From Brevundimonas subvibrioides (GTDB taxonomy: Bacteria > Pseudomonadota > Alphaproteobacteria > Caulobacterales > Caulobacteraceae): 64,000 nt of DNA. The first letter of the stretch is position 1; each line of letters begins with the position of its first letter. A model generated the notes under the pieces. That model saw only the letters and a list, made by a program, of their open reading frames with translations, did not search any database and was not told the DNA's origin. The stretch spans positions 1-64,000 of the forward strand of contig NZ_NCEQ01000010.1 in NCBI RefSeq assembly GCF_002280785.1. Direction: 5' to 3'. Shown piece after piece: positions 1 through 11,348 of the stretch. A program made the translations under genes and the position numbers.

Positions 1-1350
1 CGCGAGGCCGAGCGCGCCAACCAGTACGAAGAGTTCAAGGACCGCGTCGGCGAGATCGTCAACGGCACCGTCAAGCGCGTCGAATACGGCAACACCATCG
101 TCGACCTGGGCCGGGGCGAGGGCATCATGCGCCGCGATCAGTCGATCCCGCGCGAGGTGTTCAACATCGGCGACCGGATCCGCACCTACATCTACGACGT
201 CCGCCCGGAGGCCAAGGGTCCGCAGATCATGCTGTCGCGCGCGCACCCGGGCTTCATGGCCAAGCTGTTCGCCCAGGAAGTGCCCGAGGTCTACGACGGC
301 GTGATCGAGATCCGCGCCGCGGCCCGCGACGCCGGTTCGCGCGCCAAGATGGCCGTGCTGTCGAACGACAGCTCAATCGACCCCGTCGGCGCCTGCGTCG
401 GCATGCGCGGCTCGCGGGTCCAGGCGGTCGTTGCCGAACTGCAGGGCGAGAAGATCGACATCATCCAGTGGAACCCGGACGAGCCGACCTTCATCGTGAA
501 CGCCCTCGCTCCCGCCGAAGTCTCCAAGGTCGTGCTCGACGAAGAAGCCGACCGCGTCGAGGTGGTTGTGCCCGACGAGCAGCTGTCGCTGGCCATCGGC
601 CGTCGCGGCCAGAACGTGCGCCTGGCCTCCCAGCTGACCGGCTGGCAGATCGACATCATCACCGAGTCGCAGGACTCAGAGCGTCGCCAGCGCGAGTTCT
701 CGGAACGCACCCTGCTGTTCCAGGAAGCCCTGGATGTCGACGAGGTCATCGCCCAGCTGCTGGTCACCGAAGGCTTCGCCACGGTCGAGGACCTGGCCTT
801 CGTCGAGAACTACGAAGTCGCCGAGATCGAAGGCTTCGACGAAGATACCGCCGAGGAACTGCAGGCTCGCGCCCGCGACTATCTCGAGAAGCAATCCGCC
901 ATTCTGGACGCCAAACGCGTCGCCCTGGGCGTGCTGGACGAGGTCATGGCCGTTCCGGGCGTGACCCTGCCGATCGCCGTCGCCCTGGGGGAAGGCGGCG
1001 TGAAGACGGTCGAGGACCTGGCCGATCTGGCCACCGACGAAATCCGCGGCGGCTACGAGATGAAGAACGGCGAGCGAACCAAGGTCGCCGGTGTTCTGGA
1101 GAGCTTCAACCTGGCCCAGGAAGACGCCGAACTGCTGATCCTTCAGGCCCGCGTGGCCGCCGGCTGGATCGACGCCTCGGAACTGCCGCAGCCGCCGGAG
1201 CCTGAATACGAGGAAGGCGGCGAGTACGCTGAAGGCGACTTCGACCCCGAAGCCGTGTTCGAGGCCGCCCCGGAGGGCGACGCCGAAGCCGAGGTCACCG
1301 CCGAAGACGCCGAGGTCGAAGACGACCTCGCGCCGACCCCAGACGCGTGA
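1..1350 (+). CDS. nusA: Transcription termination/antitermination factor NusA (5' end cut by window)
   Basis: NusA binds RNA polymerase and nascent RNA and modulates pausing, termination and antitermination. The frame is open from base 1, so the N-terminal polymerase-binding part lies outside the window. What remains is the end of that region, an S1 domain ([20 protein letters not shown], roughly window residues 18-37 onward), two KH modules with VGMRGSR and AIGRRGQN loops, then helix-hairpin-helix-like repeats ([14 protein letters not shown]) and a very acidic tail. ylxR begins 15 bases downstream and infB follows, the classical nusA-ylxR-infB order. The stop is TGA at 1348-1350. Confidence 0.96.
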   Translation, partial: REAERANQYEEFKDRVGEIVNGTVKRVEYGNTIVDLGRGEGIMRRDQSIPREVFNIGDRIRTYIYDVRPEAKGPQIMLSRAHPGFMAKLFAQEVPEVYDGVIEIRAAARDAGSRAKMAVLSNDSSIDPVGACVGMRGSRVQAVVAELQGEKIDIIQWNPDEPTFIVNALAPAEVSKVVLDEEADRVEVVVPDEQLSLAIGRRGQNVRLASQLTGWQIDIITESQDSERRQREFSERTLLFQEALDVDEVIAQLLVTEGFATVEDLAFVENYEVAEIEGFDEDTAEELQARARDYLEKQSAILDAKRVALGVLDEVMAVPGVTLPIAVALGEGGVKTVEDLADLATDEIRGGYEMKNGERTKVAGVLESFNLAQEDAELLILQARVAAGWIDASELPQPPEPEYEEGGEYAEGDFDPEAVFEAAPEGDAEAEVTAEDAEVEDDLAPTPDA

Positions 1351-1365
1351 TGAGGTGCGCCGTTC

Positions 1366-2046
1366 ATGAGCCTTCGCGACGCGACGATCGATAGAGAGCG
1401 CCGGGACCTGGTGACCCACCAGGCCATGGATGAATCTCGACTGATCCGTTTCGTCGCCGGCCCGGACGGCGCCGTCGCCCCCGACCTTGGAAGGAAACTT
1501 CCCGGTCGCGGCATGTGGGTGGAGGCCTCGCGGGCCTCGATCGACGCCGCCGTGAAGAAAAATTTGTTCTCACGCTCGGCCAAGGCCCAACTGAAGCCGT
1601 CGGCCGATCTCGCAGATACGGTTGAAACCCTGCTGATCCGGCGCTGTCTGGACCAGCTGGGTCTTGCCCGGCGCGAAGGCGTGCTTATCTCCGGCTTCGA
1701 GAAATCCGCCGCGGCGATTCGCTCGGGCAAGGCCGCGTGGCTGATCGAGGCCGCCGACGGATCGTCCGACGGGCGCGGAAAGCTCGTCGCCCTGGCACGA
1801 CATCAGACGACCAAGGTCTGCGGCGCTTTCAGTGCGGACGATTTGAGTTTGGCCCTCGGGCTGGAAAATGCGATACACGCCGTCCTGCTGCATGGCGGCA
1901 GAGCCGATCGCTGGACCATCGAGGTCGAACGACTGGCGGGATTTCGATCGCTTCGGCCTGCGGCCTGGGACACGGACCATCCGGGTTCCTCAAGCGGGAA
2001 CGGGTCGAACGAGGACCCGAAGGACGAGCCTGAACGGGCGGATTGA
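1366..2046 (+). CDS. YlxR/DUF448 family nucleic-acid-binding protein with L7Ae-like C-terminal region
   Basis: This 226-residue protein sits between nusA and infB, the conserved place of YlxR. The N-terminal 90 residues carry the YlxR core (ERRDLVTHQAMDESRLIRFV, then PGRGMWV). Residues about 90-190 resemble the ribosomal L7Ae-like fold often fused to it in alphaproteobacteria (LGLARREGVLISGFEK, AIRSGKAAWLIEAADGS). The cysteine common in the RRCI segment of other YlxR proteins is absent. It probably binds RNA and may modulate transcription or ribosome assembly. The family assignment rests on context plus the RFV and GRG motifs. Confidence 0.88.
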   Translation: MSLRDATIDRERRDLVTHQAMDESRLIRFVAGPDGAVAPDLGRKLPGRGMWVEASRASIDAAVKKNLFSRSAKAQLKPSADLADTVETLLIRRCLDQLGLARREGVLISGFEKSAAAIRSGKAAWLIEAADGSSDGRGKLVALARHQTTKVCGAFSADDLSLALGLENAIHAVLLHGGRADRWTIEVERLAGFRSLRPAAWDTDHPGSSSGNGSNEDPKDEPERAD

Positions 2047-2174
2047 CGGGCGGGGTCAGGCCTCTTTCGAGAGGCGGACGCCGCACGGCTTTTTGCGTTT
2101 CCAGGCTTTGGCGTGACGAGACGACTTTTGACTAAGACGCGGCGGAATTCTCCGCCCTCGAGTAAAGCGACCGG

Positions 2175-5100
2175 ATGAGCGACGAGAACGACAAGACCAA
2201 CGACGGCCAGACTCCGCAGGCCCCCACCGGAACCCCGTCGACGACGGGGCCACGGGCGCCTCTGAGCCTGAAGCCGCGTGCCGTGGGATCGGTCCCGACC
2301 GGCACCGTGCGCCAGAGCTTCAGCCATGGCCGCACCAAGACGGTGGCGGTCGAAATCAAACGTCGTCCGGGCGCTCCGGTCGGCGGACATCAGCGCCCGC
2401 AGGGCTTCGACGTCGCGCGTCCGCGTTCCGACGCTCCCGCTCCGCAGGCCTCCGCGCCGCGTCCCCAGATGCAACAGCCCGCTGGCGGCCGCCTGTCCAA
2501 CGAGGAACAGGAAGCCCGTCGTCGCGCCATCGAGACGGCCACCCAGGCCCAGGCCGATCGCGCCGCTGCGCAGGCCGCCGAACAGGCCCGTCGCGACGCC
2601 GCCGCTCGTGAGCAGGCCGCCGCTACGGCCGCCGCCGCCAGCGCCGCCCAGGCCGAAGCCGCCGCCGCCCGCGCCGCCGCCGAGGCCGCACGTGCCGAAG
2701 CCTCCAAGCTGACCGCCGCCGCACCCGCCCCGACCGGCAAGCCCGCCGCTCGTGCGCCGCTGGCTCCCAAGCCTGTCGCCGCGCCGCCGCCGCCGCCGCC
2801 GCCGGCCCCGGTGCCCGTCGTTCCGGTCGCTCCGGTCGCTACGGTCGCCGCCGCGCCCGAACCGGCTCCGGCTGCTCCCGCTCGCCCGGCCCCGCCGGCG
2901 CGTCCTGTGGTCAATTTCGGCCAGCGCGTACCCAAGGCCCCGAACCCGGCCCGAGCGCCCATCGACCGTCCCGCCTTCGGCGCTCGCTCGGCGCGCGAAG
3001 AAGCCATGGGTGGTGGTGAGAAATCCTACTCCGACCGTCCGGCCAACGCCCGTCCGACCGGCGCGCCCGCGCGTCCGGCCGAGCCCGTCCGCTATTCGGC
3101 GCTGAACCCGCGTCCTGCGGCCGGCGCGGCCCGTCCCGGCGGCGCGCGCACGGGTCCCGGCGGCCGTCCGGCCCCGAACGCCCCCCCCGCGACGCCCGAT
3201 GTCATGCGTCCAAGCCGCGCGCCCGGCGGCGGCTTCGCCAAACCGCTGAAGCCCGAGGACGATCGCGACAAGCGTTTCTCGGACGCTGGCAAGGCCGTCA
3301 GCCGCACGCGTGGCGAGCCCAAGCGCCGTGAAGGCCGTCTGACCATCCAGTCCGTGGCTGGCGACGGCGATACGGCCGAGCGCATGCGCTCGCTGGCGTC
3401 GGTCCGCCGCGCCCGTGAACGTGAGAAAGAGAAGCGCAAGGGCGGCTCCACCGACGCGCCGAACCGCCCGCGCGAAGTCATCATCCCTGACGTCATCACC
3501 GTACAGGAGCTGTCCAACCGGATGGCTGTGCGCGGCGTCGACATCATCAAGTTCCTGATGAAGCAGGGCCTGATGATGAAGATCAACGACGTCATCGATA
3601 CCGACACCGCCGAACTGGTGGCCGACGAATTCGGCATGACCGTGCGTCGCGTGTCCGAGTCGGACGTCGAGGCCGGCTTTCTGTCCGACGACATCGACGA
3701 CGAGGCGACGACGCCCCGCGCGCCGGTCGTGGCCATCATGGGCCACGTTGACCACGGCAAGACCTCGCTTCTGGACGCGCTCCGCGCCACCGACGTGGCG
3801 GCGGGCGAGGCCGGCGGCATCACCCAGCACATCGGCGCCTACCAGGTGAAGACGCCGAACGGCGACGCCGTGACCTTCCTGGACACCCCGGGCCACGCAG
3901 CGTTCAGCGCCATGCGTACGCGCGGCGCCAACGTCACCGACATCGTCATCCTTGTGGTGGCGGCCGATGACGGCGTCATGCCGCAGACGATCGAGAGCAT
4001 CCAGCACGCCAAGGCGGCGGGCGCTCCGATCATCGTGGCCGTCAACAAGATCGACAAGCCGGACGCCGATCCGCAGAAGGTCATCAACGAGCTGCTGCAG
4101 TATGAGATCATCGGCGAAGCTCTGGGCGGCGACACCCAGATCGTCGAGATCTCGGCCAAGGCGCGCACCAATCTGGACGGCCTGCTCGAGGCCATCCTGC
4201 TGCAGGCCGAGGTCATGGACCTGAAGGCTGATCCGGAACGCTCGGCCGAAGGCGTGGTCATCGAGGCCAAGCTGGACAAGGGTCGCGGCCCGGTCGCCAC
4301 CATCCTCGTCAAGCGCGGTACGCTGAGGAAGGGCGATCTGGTTGTCGCCGGTTCCAGCTTCGGTCGCGTCCGCGCCCTGCTGAACGAACGTGGCGAACAA
4401 CTGACCGAGGCCGGTCCGTCCGTGCCGGTCGAGATCCTGGGTCTGGACGAGGCCCCGAGCCCCGGCGAACCCCTGGCCGTGGTCGAGAACGAAGCCCGCG
4501 CTCGCGAACTGACCGAGTATCGCGCCCGCATCAAGCGCGAGAAGGCCACCGGCGGCATCAACCAGGTCAGCCTGGTCGACATGATGGCCAAGCTGGGCTC
4601 CAAGAAGATCTCGGAGCTGCCGGTCCTCATCAAGTCCGACGTCCAGGGCTCGGGCGAGGCCATTCAGGGCTCGCTTGAGAAGATGGGTAACGACGAAGTC
4701 CGCGCCCGGGTCATCTATTCCGGCGCCGGCGGCATCACCGAGTCGGACGTGCAGCTGGCCAAGTCGGCCGGCGCGCCGATCCTGGGCTTCAACGTCCGCG
4801 CCTCGAAACAGGCCAAGGATCTTGCCGAGCGTGAAGGCGTGGAGATCCGCTACTATGCGATCATCTACGACCTGCTGGACGACATGAAGGGCGTGCTCTC
4901 GGGCATGCTGGCCCCGCTGCAACGCGAAACCTTCCTGGGCAACGCAGCCGTGCTGCAGGTGTTCGACATCTCCAAGACCGGCAAGATCGCCGGTTGCCGG
5001 GTGTCCGAGGGCGTCGTCCGCAAGGGCGCCAAGGTCCGGATCATCCGCGACGACATCGTCGTGCTGGAACTGGGCACGCTCGCCACGCTCAAGCGCTTCA

Positions 5101-5225
5101 AGGATGAGGTCAACGAGGTGCCGTCGGGCCAGGAGTGCGGCATGCATTTCCAGGGCTTCCACGACATCAAGGTCGGCGACTACATCGAGTGCTTCACCGT
5201 CGAAGAGATCCAGCGCACTCTCTAG
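2175..5225 (+). CDS. infB: Translation initiation factor IF-2
   Basis: IF-2 is the GTPase that places initiator fMet-tRNA on the 30S subunit and promotes subunit joining. The protein has 1016 residues. It has a long Ala/Pro/Arg-rich low-complexity N-terminal arm (about residues 90-400), an IF2 N-terminal domain near residues 435-490, then the G domain with GHVDHGKT (residues 523-530), DTPGH and NKID motifs. Domains II to IV follow and end in [12 protein letters not shown]. The extended, disordered N-arm is typical of Caulobacterales. It is transcribed with nusA and ylxR, with 128 bases between ylxR and its ATG. Confidence 0.98.
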   Translation: MSDENDKTNDGQTPQAPTGTPSTTGPRAPLSLKPRAVGSVPTGTVRQSFSHGRTKTVAVEIKRRPGAPVGGHQRPQGFDVARPRSDAPAPQASAPRPQMQQPAGGRLSNEEQEARRRAIETATQAQADRAAAQAAEQARRDAAAREQAAATAAAASAAQAEAAAARAAAEAARAEASKLTAAAPAPTGKPAARAPLAPKPVAAPPPPPPPAPVPVVPVAPVATVAAAPEPAPAAPARPAPPARPVVNFGQRVPKAPNPARAPIDRPAFGARSAREEAMGGGEKSYSDRPANARPTGAPARPAEPVRYSALNPRPAAGAARPGGARTGPGGRPAPNAPPATPDVMRPSRAPGGGFAKPLKPEDDRDKRFSDAGKAVSRTRGEPKRREGRLTIQSVAGDGDTAERMRSLASVRRAREREKEKRKGGSTDAPNRPREVIIPDVITVQELSNRMAVRGVDIIKFLMKQGLMMKINDVIDTDTAELVADEFGMTVRRVSESDVEAGFLSDDIDDEATTPRAPVVAIMGHVDHGKTSLLDALRATDVAAGEAGGITQHIGAYQVKTPNGDAVTFLDTPGHAAFSAMRTRGANVTDIVILVVAADDGVMPQTIESIQHAKAAGAPIIVAVNKIDKPDADPQKVINELLQYEIIGEALGGDTQIVEISAKARTNLDGLLEAILLQAEVMDLKADPERSAEGVVIEAKLDKGRGPVATILVKRGTLRKGDLVVAGSSFGRVRALLNERGEQLTEAGPSVPVEILGLDEAPSPGEPLAVVENEARARELTEYRARIKREKATGGINQVSLVDMMAKLGSKKISELPVLIKSDVQGSGEAIQGSLEKMGNDEVRARVIYSGAGGITESDVQLAKSAGAPILGFNVRASKQAKDLAEREGVEIRYYAIIYDLLDDMKGVLSGMLAPLQRETFLGNAAVLQVFDISKTGKIAGCRVSEGVVRKGAKVRIIRDDIVVLELGTLATLKRFKDEVNEVPSGQECGMHFQGFHDIKVGDYIECFTVEEIQRTL

Positions 5226-5328
5226 CAGGGCGCTCCTGCTCGACGCGCGGCGTCTCCTCCCTGTCGCGCAGCGGCGGGGAGGGGCCGCGGCCTCCCTTCC
5301 GCCGCAAGTCGCGGTATGAAGTGACGCC

Positions 5329-5826
5329 ATGCTGCACCGTATGCTCGCCGTTCTGACGCTCGTCGCCATCGCCACGCCGGCGGCGGCAGATACTCGCTAT
5401 CTCGCTTTCGACCCGTCCGACCGGGTCACGACCGCCCTGACGCGCGGCGTGACGCTGGAGGTGGAGCGCGGCTGGTTCGGGGCGGTCAGCGTCCGGCGGA
5501 TCATCTCCACCACGGCGCGCGGTTCCGCGACCATCGCGCGCGGCGGCCCGGATGAGGCGCGACGAGTCCTGCCCGAGGGCGCCTCCGAGAGCACTGTCTA
5601 TTCGATCGCGCAGGAAGGCGACGGGCGAGGCCTGGCCCGCGCCCTGTGCCCTGGAGCCGACGCCGCCTTCCTGGTGCTCGGGCGGGTGCGCGCCGGGCGG
5701 CCGATCGTCATGCACGGCGCAGGACGCTGGCCGGACGGGGCGTTCCGGCACTGCGTGACCCTGTCCTACGACTACCGGGGAGAATGGAGCCTGCCGCCCC
5801 GCGCCTCGGCCGCCGAGACGGACTGA
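5329..5826 (+). CDS. Small exported protein of unknown function
   Basis: This 165-residue protein has an N-terminal signal peptide (hydrophobic MLHRMLAVLTLVAIATPAAA, cleavage likely after AAA-DTR). I recognise no domain in the mature part. It has a single notable Cys (ALCPGADAA) and a second near the C-terminus (HCVTLSYDYRGEW). Its TGA overlaps the ATG of the next gene (TGATG at 5824-5828), so the two are probably translationally coupled. It is probably periplasmic. Confidence 0.75.
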   Translation: MLHRMLAVLTLVAIATPAAADTRYLAFDPSDRVTTALTRGVTLEVERGWFGAVSVRRIISTTARGSATIARGGPDEARRVLPEGASESTVYSIAQEGDGRGLARALCPGADAAFLVLGRVRAGRPIVMHGAGRWPDGAFRHCVTLSYDYRGEWSLPPRASAAETD

Positions 5827-6512
5827 TGCGGATCGTTGGGGCGATGCTGCTGGCCGGAGTGCTGGGACTGGCCTGCGCCCTGTGGACCTGGACCCGTCCG
5901 GGTGATCCGGCCTTGCTCTCCCATGCCGAAGCCGGCGTCACCGTCCACCTCCTCAACAATGGGTTCCACACCGATCTCGCCGTGCCCCGGGCGGCGCTGG
6001 AGGCCGGCGGCGGGCCCCTGGCCGAGGCGTCCCGCTCGATCGGACGGGGCGACTGGATCCTGATCGGCTGGGGCGACGCGAAATTCTTCGTCGACACATC
6101 TCCGATGGAAGGGCGGATCCCCGACGGCCTGCGGGCCTTTTTCCGGCCTGGCAATGCCTCGGTCGTCATGCTGGACCCGGAGACGGGCAACCCCGCAGGG
6201 CGCTTCACGCCCGACAGCCGCCGCACGCTTGTCCTGTCGCCAGAGGCCTTCGCCGGATTGCGCGGGCGGGTCCAGGATTCCCTGACGCTCGTCGAGGGCC
6301 GCCCCCGCCTGTCCACGGCGCGGGACGGCGACGGCGCGCATTTCTTCGCCAGCCGGGAGCATTTCTCGATCGGCTATCTTTGCAACAACTGGATGGCGCG
6401 GGTGTTGAATGCGGCGGGACTGCCCGTCCGTCCATTGCGCTCAGTGACTGCGGGAGAGGTCATCGCCGCCGTGGATCGCGCCGAATTGGACACCGGCGCC
6501 AGACGGGACTAG
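5826..6512 (+). CDS. DUF2459 / TIGR02117-family membrane-anchored protein
   Basis: The open frame extends upstream to 5646, but the credible start is the ATG at 5826. It overlaps the previous stop and gives a 228-residue protein with a hydrophobic N-terminal anchor (MLLAGVLGLACALWTW). The body has the family-type segments LLNNGFHTDLAVP, WILIGWGDAKFF and GYLCNNWMA. Proteins of this type are small envelope proteins of unknown function. The FHTD and LCNNW segments suggest an enzyme-like fold, but no activity should be assumed. It is coupled to the preceding exported protein and precedes rbfA. Confidence 0.8.
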   Translation: MRIVGAMLLAGVLGLACALWTWTRPGDPALLSHAEAGVTVHLLNNGFHTDLAVPRAALEAGGGPLAEASRSIGRGDWILIGWGDAKFFVDTSPMEGRIPDGLRAFFRPGNASVVMLDPETGNPAGRFTPDSRRTLVLSPEAFAGLRGRVQDSLTLVEGRPRLSTARDGDGAHFFASREHFSIGYLCNNWMARVLNAAGLPVRPLRSVTAGEVIAAVDRAELDTGARRD

Positions 6513-6608
6513 ACCGCGCCTCTTTTTGTTTCGCCGCTGTCAGAAGGCTCCGACGCGGCGTCGCTTCCCGGCCGGGTCCGATCCCCGGCGGCGAACAGGA
6601 CGAACGCC

Positions 6609-7067
6609 ATGAGCAACCGAAAATCCTCCAAACCCGCCGCCAAGGCCGGAACCGTGAGCCAGCGCCAGCTGCGCGCCTCGGAGATGATCCGCCACGCCCT
6701 CGTCGAGGTGATGCGTGAGAACGAGATCCGCGACCCTGCCCTGATCGGAGTCTCCGTGACGGTCACCGAGGTGCGTCTGTCGCCGGACCTGAAGCACGCC
6801 ACCTGTTTCGTCGAGCCGCTGGGGGCCGGGATCGAGACATCGGACACCGCCGGCCACATCGACGAGATCATCAAGGCCTTGAACGAACACGCTAAGTTCC
6901 TGCGCGGCGCCCTGGGCCGCCATATCGACATGCGCTTCACGCCGGACCTGCGCTTCCGCCACGACGAGAGCTTCGCCGCCGCTGAACGCCTGAACCGGCT
7001 GCTGGACGACCCCCGCGTCCGCGCCGACTCCTTCGTGCCGCCCGTTGAAGACGAGGAGGAGGATTGA
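6609..7067 (+). CDS. rbfA: Ribosome-binding factor A
   Basis: RbfA is a 30S maturation factor that acts on the 5' end of 16S rRNA and is important at low temperature. The 152 residues match the family in length and motifs: [17 protein letters not shown] at the N-terminus, [19 protein letters not shown] in the centre and [18 protein letters not shown] near the end, the type-II KH-like core. The C-terminus is acidic. It lies directly before truB, the conserved arrangement. Confidence 0.95.
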   Translation: MSNRKSSKPAAKAGTVSQRQLRASEMIRHALVEVMRENEIRDPALIGVSVTVTEVRLSPDLKHATCFVEPLGAGIETSDTAGHIDEIIKALNEHAKFLRGALGRHIDMRFTPDLRFRHDESFAAAERLNRLLDDPRVRADSFVPPVEDEEED

Positions 7068-7110
7068 TGGTCCGGCATCAGGCAGTGCAAAGCGCGGCAG
7101 TCCAAGCCTG

Positions 7111-8040
7111 ATGGGGCGCCGCAAAAAGGGCCTCGTCGTCAACGGCTGGGTGTGCCTGGACAAACCGTTCGAGATGGGCTCGACCGACGCCGTGTCGAAG
7201 GTCCGCCGTCTGTTCGACGCCCAGAAGGCCGGGCATGCCGGAACGCTGGACCCCCTTGCCAGCGGTATCCTGCCGATCGCCCTGGGTGAGGCGACCAAGA
7301 CAGTGCCCTTCATGATGGAGGCCGAGAAGGTCTATCGCTTCACCATCAACTGGGGCGTCTCGACCGATAGTGTGGACCGCGAGGGCGAGATCATTGCCCG
7401 GTCCGATGTGCGCCCGACAGCCGAGGCGGTCCGCGCGGTTTTGCCGACCTTCGTCGGCGAGATCGACCAGACCCCGCCCCGGTTCAGCGCGATCAAGGTC
7501 GATGGCCAGCGGGCCTATGACCTGGCCCGCGAGGGCGCGGACTTCGAGCTGGAGAGCCGCCGGGTCACCATCTACGAGGCCGAGGTCACTGATGCGCCCG
7601 ACGCTGACCATGTCGAACTGACCATTCGCACCGGCAAGGGCGTCTACGTCCGCTCGCTGGCCCGCGATCTGGCGGTGATGCTGGGCGCCGAGGGGCATGT
7701 CTCGGCCCTGCGGCGCGAGCGGGTGGGGCCGTTTTCTGTCGAGAACGCCGTCACGCTGGATTTCCTGACCGATCTGGTGCATAGGGACGCCGCCTTGGAA
7801 GGCCTGCTGCCCGTTGCGACCGCCCTGGACGACATCCCGGAGCTGGCCGTGACGGAACAGGACGCCTTCTCGCTTCGTCAGGGACGACCGATCGTTCTGC
7901 TCCCCCGACAGGTCGAGACGCTCAAGAGCCGCCTTCGGGACGGCTCCAGAACCGTTTCAGCCTTTCAGGGTCAGACCCTCGTCGCTCTCGGTCAGATGCG
8001 GGCCGGCCGGCTAGAACCCGACCGCGTATTCAATCTCTAA
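7111..8040 (+). CDS. truB: tRNA pseudouridine(55) synthase TruB
   Basis: TruB makes pseudouridine 55 in the T-loop of tRNAs. The frame opens at 7045, but the ATG at 7111 starts the conserved [13 protein letters not shown] segment after a short basic head, so I prefer it (309 residues). The catalytic aspartate is D47 in [28 protein letters not shown] and [12 protein letters not shown] are further family motifs, and a short PUA-like C-terminal domain follows. It lies between rbfA and rpsO. Confidence 0.95.
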   Translation: MGRRKKGLVVNGWVCLDKPFEMGSTDAVSKVRRLFDAQKAGHAGTLDPLASGILPIALGEATKTVPFMMEAEKVYRFTINWGVSTDSVDREGEIIARSDVRPTAEAVRAVLPTFVGEIDQTPPRFSAIKVDGQRAYDLAREGADFELESRRVTIYEAEVTDAPDADHVELTIRTGKGVYVRSLARDLAVMLGAEGHVSALRRERVGPFSVENAVTLDFLTDLVHRDAALEGLLPVATALDDIPELAVTEQDAFSLRQGRPIVLLPRQVETLKSRLRDGSRTVSAFQGQTLVALGQMRAGRLEPDRVFNL

Positions 8041-8055
8041 TTCTGGAGAAACACG

Positions 8056-8325
8056 ATGTCGATTACGCCAGAGCGTAAGAACGAAGTCATCGCCGAGAAC
8101 GCCCGCACCGCAGGCGACACCGGTTCGGCCGAGGTCCAGGTCGCGATCCTTTCGGAACGCATCGCCAACCTCACCGAGCACTTCAAGACGCACAAGAAGG
8201 ACAACCACTCGCGCCGCGGCCTGCTCAAGATGGTCTCGCAGCGTCGTCGCCTTCTGGACCACCTGACCAAGGTCGATAAGGAGCGTTACACCGCCCTGAT
8301 CACCAAGCTGAACCTGCGCCGCTAA
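8056..8325 (+). CDS. rpsO: 30S ribosomal protein S15
   Basis: S15 is a primary 16S rRNA-binding protein of the small subunit. Length (89 residues) and sequence are canonical: [15 protein letters not shown], the [15 protein letters not shown] rRNA-contact segment, and RRRLLDHL. A ggag-type ribosome-binding site (ctggag) precedes the ATG. A strong hairpin with a short T run follows the stop (8349-8376), before pnp. Confidence 0.98.
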   Translation: MSITPERKNEVIAENARTAGDTGSAEVQVAILSERIANLTEHFKTHKKDNHSRRGLLKMVSQRRRLLDHLTKVDKERYTALITKLNLRR

Positions 8326-8348
8326 GCGCAGTTCTGCGGAACAGTTTC

Positions 8349-8376
8349 GAGGCGCGGGCCACGTCCGCGCCTCTTT
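8349..8376 (+). terminator. Rho-independent-type terminator or processing hairpin after rpsO
   Basis: A perfect nine-pair GC-rich stem (GAGGCGCGG / CCGCGCCTC) with a seven-base loop is followed by TTT. The T run is short, so partial read-through into pnp, or an RNA-processing role, is possible. Confidence 0.7.
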
Positions 8377-8570
8377 CCGCATCCAGAGACCTGCCGCGCA
8401 CCACGGTTTTTACTGGTGCAGACGCGAGGGCCAGAGCGGTCCTCTTTAACTCCCGGATCGATCGCGATGGCGCGGCGGTCCATGGATCGAAGGACTGAAC
8501 GCCCGACGCATCCAAGCCCACTGATGGGATCCCGCGCGGAATACGCCGCCCGGGCTACGAAAGACGAAAC

Positions 8571-10808
8571 ATGTTCGATATCAAACGCAAGACGATCGAC
8601 TGGGCCGGCCGCCCGCTGACGCTGGAAACGGGCCGCATCGCCCGCCAGGCCGACGGCGCCGTTCTGGCCACCTATGGCGAGACCATCGTCCTGGCCACCG
8701 TCGTCTACGGTCGCGCGCCCAAGCCGGGCCTGGATTTCTTCCCGCTGACCGTCAATTACCAGGAAAAGACCTTCGCCGCCGGCAAGATCCCGGGCGGCTA
8801 TTTCAAGCGTGAAGGCCGTCCGACCGAGAAGGAGACCCTGGTCTCCCGCCTGATCGACCGTCCGATCCGCCCGCTGTTCGTCAAGGGCTTCAAGAACGAG
8901 ACCCAGGTCGTCATCACCGTGCTGCAGCACGACCTCGAGAACGATCCCGACATCGTCGGCATGGTCGCCACCTCCGCCGCCCTGACCCTGTCGGGCGTGC
9001 CCTTCATGGGCCCGATCGGCGCTGCGCGCGTCGGCTATATCGACGGCGAGTTCGTGCTGAACCCGACGCTGGACCAACTGCCTGAGTCGCAGCTGGACCT
9101 GGTCGTCGCCGGCACCAAGGACGCCCTGATGATGGTCGAGTCCGAGGCCAAGGAACTGTCCGAGCAGGTCATGCTCGACGCCCTGATGTTCGCCCACCGC
9201 GGCATGCAGCCGGTCATCGACGCCATCATTGAAATGGCCGAACACGCCGCCAAGGATCCGTTCGACTTCTCGCCTGAGGATCACTCGGGCGTCGTCACCC
9301 AGATCCAGTCGCTGGTCGGCGAGGACATCAAGGCCGCCTACACCCACCCCGGCAAGCATGCCCGTCATGAAGCCGTCGGCGCCGCCAAGAAGAAGGCCTC
9401 GGCCGCCCTGGTGAAGACCGACGAGAACCCGGACGGCGTCGATTCCGCCAAGTTCGGCGTCGCCTGGAAGGAATGCGAGGCCCACGTCCTGCGTCGCGAC
9501 ATCATCGACAACGCTCACCGCGTCGACGGGCGTGCGCTCGACAAGGTCCGCGACATCGTCTCCGAAGTCGGCATCTTCCCGCGCACCCACGGTTCGGCCC
9601 TGTTCACCCGTGGTGAGACCCAGGCCATCGTGGTCGCCACCCTGGGCACCGGCGAAGACGAGCAATACGTCGACTCGCTGGCCGGCACGTATAAGGAGAA
9701 GTTCCTCCTGCACTACAACTTCCCTCCCTATTCGGTCGGCGAGACCGGTCGGATGGGCGGCGCGGGCCGTCGGGAAATCGGCCACGGCAAGCTGGCCTGG
9801 CGGGCGATCCGTCCGATGCTGCCGACGGCGGAAGAGTTCCCCTATACGATCCGCATCGTATCGGAGATCACCGAGTCCAACGGTTCGTCCTCCATGGCTT
9901 CGGTCTGCGGCGCCTCGCTGGCGCTGATGGACGCGGGCGTGCCCCTGAAGAAGCCCGTCTCGGGCATCGCCATGGGCCTGATCCTCGAGCCGTCGGGCGA
10001 GTTCGCCATTCTGTCGGACATCCTGGGTGACGAAGATCACCTGGGCGACATGGACTTCAAGGTCGCCGGCACCCGTGACGGCATCACCTCGCTGCAGATG
10101 GACATCAAGGTCGCCGGCATCACCGAAGAGATCATGAAGAAGGCCATCGCCCAGGCGTCGGCCGGCCGTCTTCACATCCTCGACGAGATGGACAAGGCCA
10201 TCGACGGCGCCCGCACCGAGCTGGGTGAGTACGCGCCGAAGATCGAATCCATCAAGGTCCCGGTCGACAAGATCCGCGACATCATCGGCACCGGCGGCAA
10301 GATCATCCGCGAGATCGTCGAAAAGACCGGCGCCAAGATCAACATCGAGGACGACGGCACGGTGAAGATCGCTGCCTCGGATCAAGAGAAGATCGACGCC
10401 GCCAAGAACTGGATCTCGTCGATCGTGTCCGAGCCCGAGCCCGGCATGATCTACTCCGGCAAGGTCGTGAAGGTCGTCGACTTCGGCGCCTTCGTGAACT
10501 TCTTCGGCGCCAAGGACGGCCTGGTCCACGTGTCCCAGATCTCTCTGGAACGCGTCGCCAACCCGGCCGACGTTCTGTCGGAAGGCCAGGAGGTCAAGGT
10601 CAAGTTCCTCGGCTTCGACGATCGCGGCAAGACCAAGCTGTCGATGAAGGTGGTCGATCAGTCGACGGGTGAAGACCTGACGGACAAGATCAACGCCGAA
10701 CGCGCCGAGCGCGGCGAGCCTGCCCTGACCGAAGACACCGGCGGCGGCGGCAAGAAGCGTGAAGGCGGCGGAGGCGATCGCGGTCGCAGCCGTCCGCGTC
10801 GCGACTAG
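8571..10808 (+). CDS. pnp: Polyribonucleotide nucleotidyltransferase (PNPase)
   Basis: PNPase is the phosphorolytic 3'-5' exoribonuclease of the degradosome. The 745 residues contain two RNase PH domains separated by the alpha-helical linker (first PH about 1-230, second about 310-550). The second has the GEGE-type TRGETQ and [14 protein letters not shown] segments. A KH domain ([17 protein letters not shown], about residues 565-581) and an S1 domain ([20 protein letters not shown]) follow. The C-terminal tail ends in Gly/Arg-rich [14 protein letters not shown], a possible partner-binding tail. It is downstream of rpsO, as in most proteobacteria. Confidence 0.98.
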   Translation: MFDIKRKTIDWAGRPLTLETGRIARQADGAVLATYGETIVLATVVYGRAPKPGLDFFPLTVNYQEKTFAAGKIPGGYFKREGRPTEKETLVSRLIDRPIRPLFVKGFKNETQVVITVLQHDLENDPDIVGMVATSAALTLSGVPFMGPIGAARVGYIDGEFVLNPTLDQLPESQLDLVVAGTKDALMMVESEAKELSEQVMLDALMFAHRGMQPVIDAIIEMAEHAAKDPFDFSPEDHSGVVTQIQSLVGEDIKAAYTHPGKHARHEAVGAAKKKASAALVKTDENPDGVDSAKFGVAWKECEAHVLRRDIIDNAHRVDGRALDKVRDIVSEVGIFPRTHGSALFTRGETQAIVVATLGTGEDEQYVDSLAGTYKEKFLLHYNFPPYSVGETGRMGGAGRREIGHGKLAWRAIRPMLPTAEEFPYTIRIVSEITESNGSSSMASVCGASLALMDAGVPLKKPVSGIAMGLILEPSGEFAILSDILGDEDHLGDMDFKVAGTRDGITSLQMDIKVAGITEEIMKKAIAQASAGRLHILDEMDKAIDGARTELGEYAPKIESIKVPVDKIRDIIGTGGKIIREIVEKTGAKINIEDDGTVKIAASDQEKIDAAKNWISSIVSEPEPGMIYSGKVVKVVDFGAFVNFFGAKDGLVHVSQISLERVANPADVLSEGQEVKVKFLGFDDRGKTKLSMKVVDQSTGEDLTDKINAERAERGEPALTEDTGGGGKKREGGGGDRGRSRPRRD

Positions 10809-10836
10809 ACGTCGGCGTTAGCGCTGAAATGAACGA

Positions 10837-10865
10837 GGCCCCGCTGGCAACGGCGGGGCCTTTTT
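10837..10865 (+). terminator. Rho-independent terminator of pnp
   Basis: The stem GGCCCCGC / GCGGGGCC has an eight-base loop (tggcaacg) followed directly by TTTTT. It separates pnp from the convergent lipoprotein gene. A nearly identical stem-loop design recurs at 34892-34923. Confidence 0.92.
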
Positions 10866-10873
10866 CTATGGGA

Positions 10874-11260
10874 TCAGGCCGAGCACTCGGCAGGCCGGGC
10901 CTCGCCCGGACCGTACTGGCCGCAGGAGCGGTCGATCTCGTCCTGGATCAGGGCGCAGGCGTTGGCGGGATTGCACGGCGGGTGGCTGGCCGGGCTGACC
11001 ATGGTGCAGCGCTCCGCCAGCCTGACGGCGGCGGCCGCGCCGATGGAGTCGGTGCAGGTGCGGTCAGCGGCGCCCAGCAGTTCGCCCTCGGGCGCCGAGG
11101 CTTCTTCCTGTGGCGGCGCGTCGTCAGGCATGACCGGCGTCTGTTCGACGGCGGGCTCGGTGGTCGCGGCCTGTTCGGCGGCGGGCGTTGTCTCGGGCGA
11201 ACCGCAGGCGGCGAGCGACAGGCTGAACGCAAGGGCGAGGGCGGCGGGCACACGAACCAT
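10874..11260 (-). CDS. Small lipoprotein, unknown function
   Basis: I chose the ATG at 11260, which gives 128 residues with a lipoprotein signal: MVRVPAALALAFSLSLAAC with lipobox LAAC. Upstream in-frame codons give an implausible head. After the lipidated Cys there is a Pro/Glu/Ala-rich spacer. A small domain with five cysteines follows (TCTDS, RCTMV, PPCNP, NACAL, RSCGQY) and is probably disulfide-bonded in the periplasm. I do not recognise the family. It is convergent with pnp. Confidence 0.75.
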   Translation of the reverse strand: MVRVPAALALAFSLSLAACGSPETTPAAEQAATTEPAVEQTPVMPDDAPPQEEASAPEGELLGAADRTCTDSIGAAAAVRLAERCTMVSPASHPPCNPANACALIQDEIDRSCGQYGPGEARPAECSA

Positions 11261-11348
11261 AGCGGCGTCTCCGGGCGATCTGGAAGGCGCGACGATGACG
11301 CTGTTCTCCGTCGCTGGAAAGCCCGTTTTCGTCCGCGAAAAACACCCT

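Noticed and set aside
2600-3200. Alanine/proline-rich repetitive stretch as a separate repeat element
   Set aside because: It is the low-complexity N-terminal arm of IF-2.
1803-5375. Very long minus-strand frame (about 1190 codons) across infB
   Set aside because: It is antisense to infB, whose protein is unmistakable, and its product is a repetitive composition artefact of GC-rich codons.
8322-10529. Long minus-strand frame across pnp
   Set aside because: Antisense shadow of pnp; no domain and no start context.
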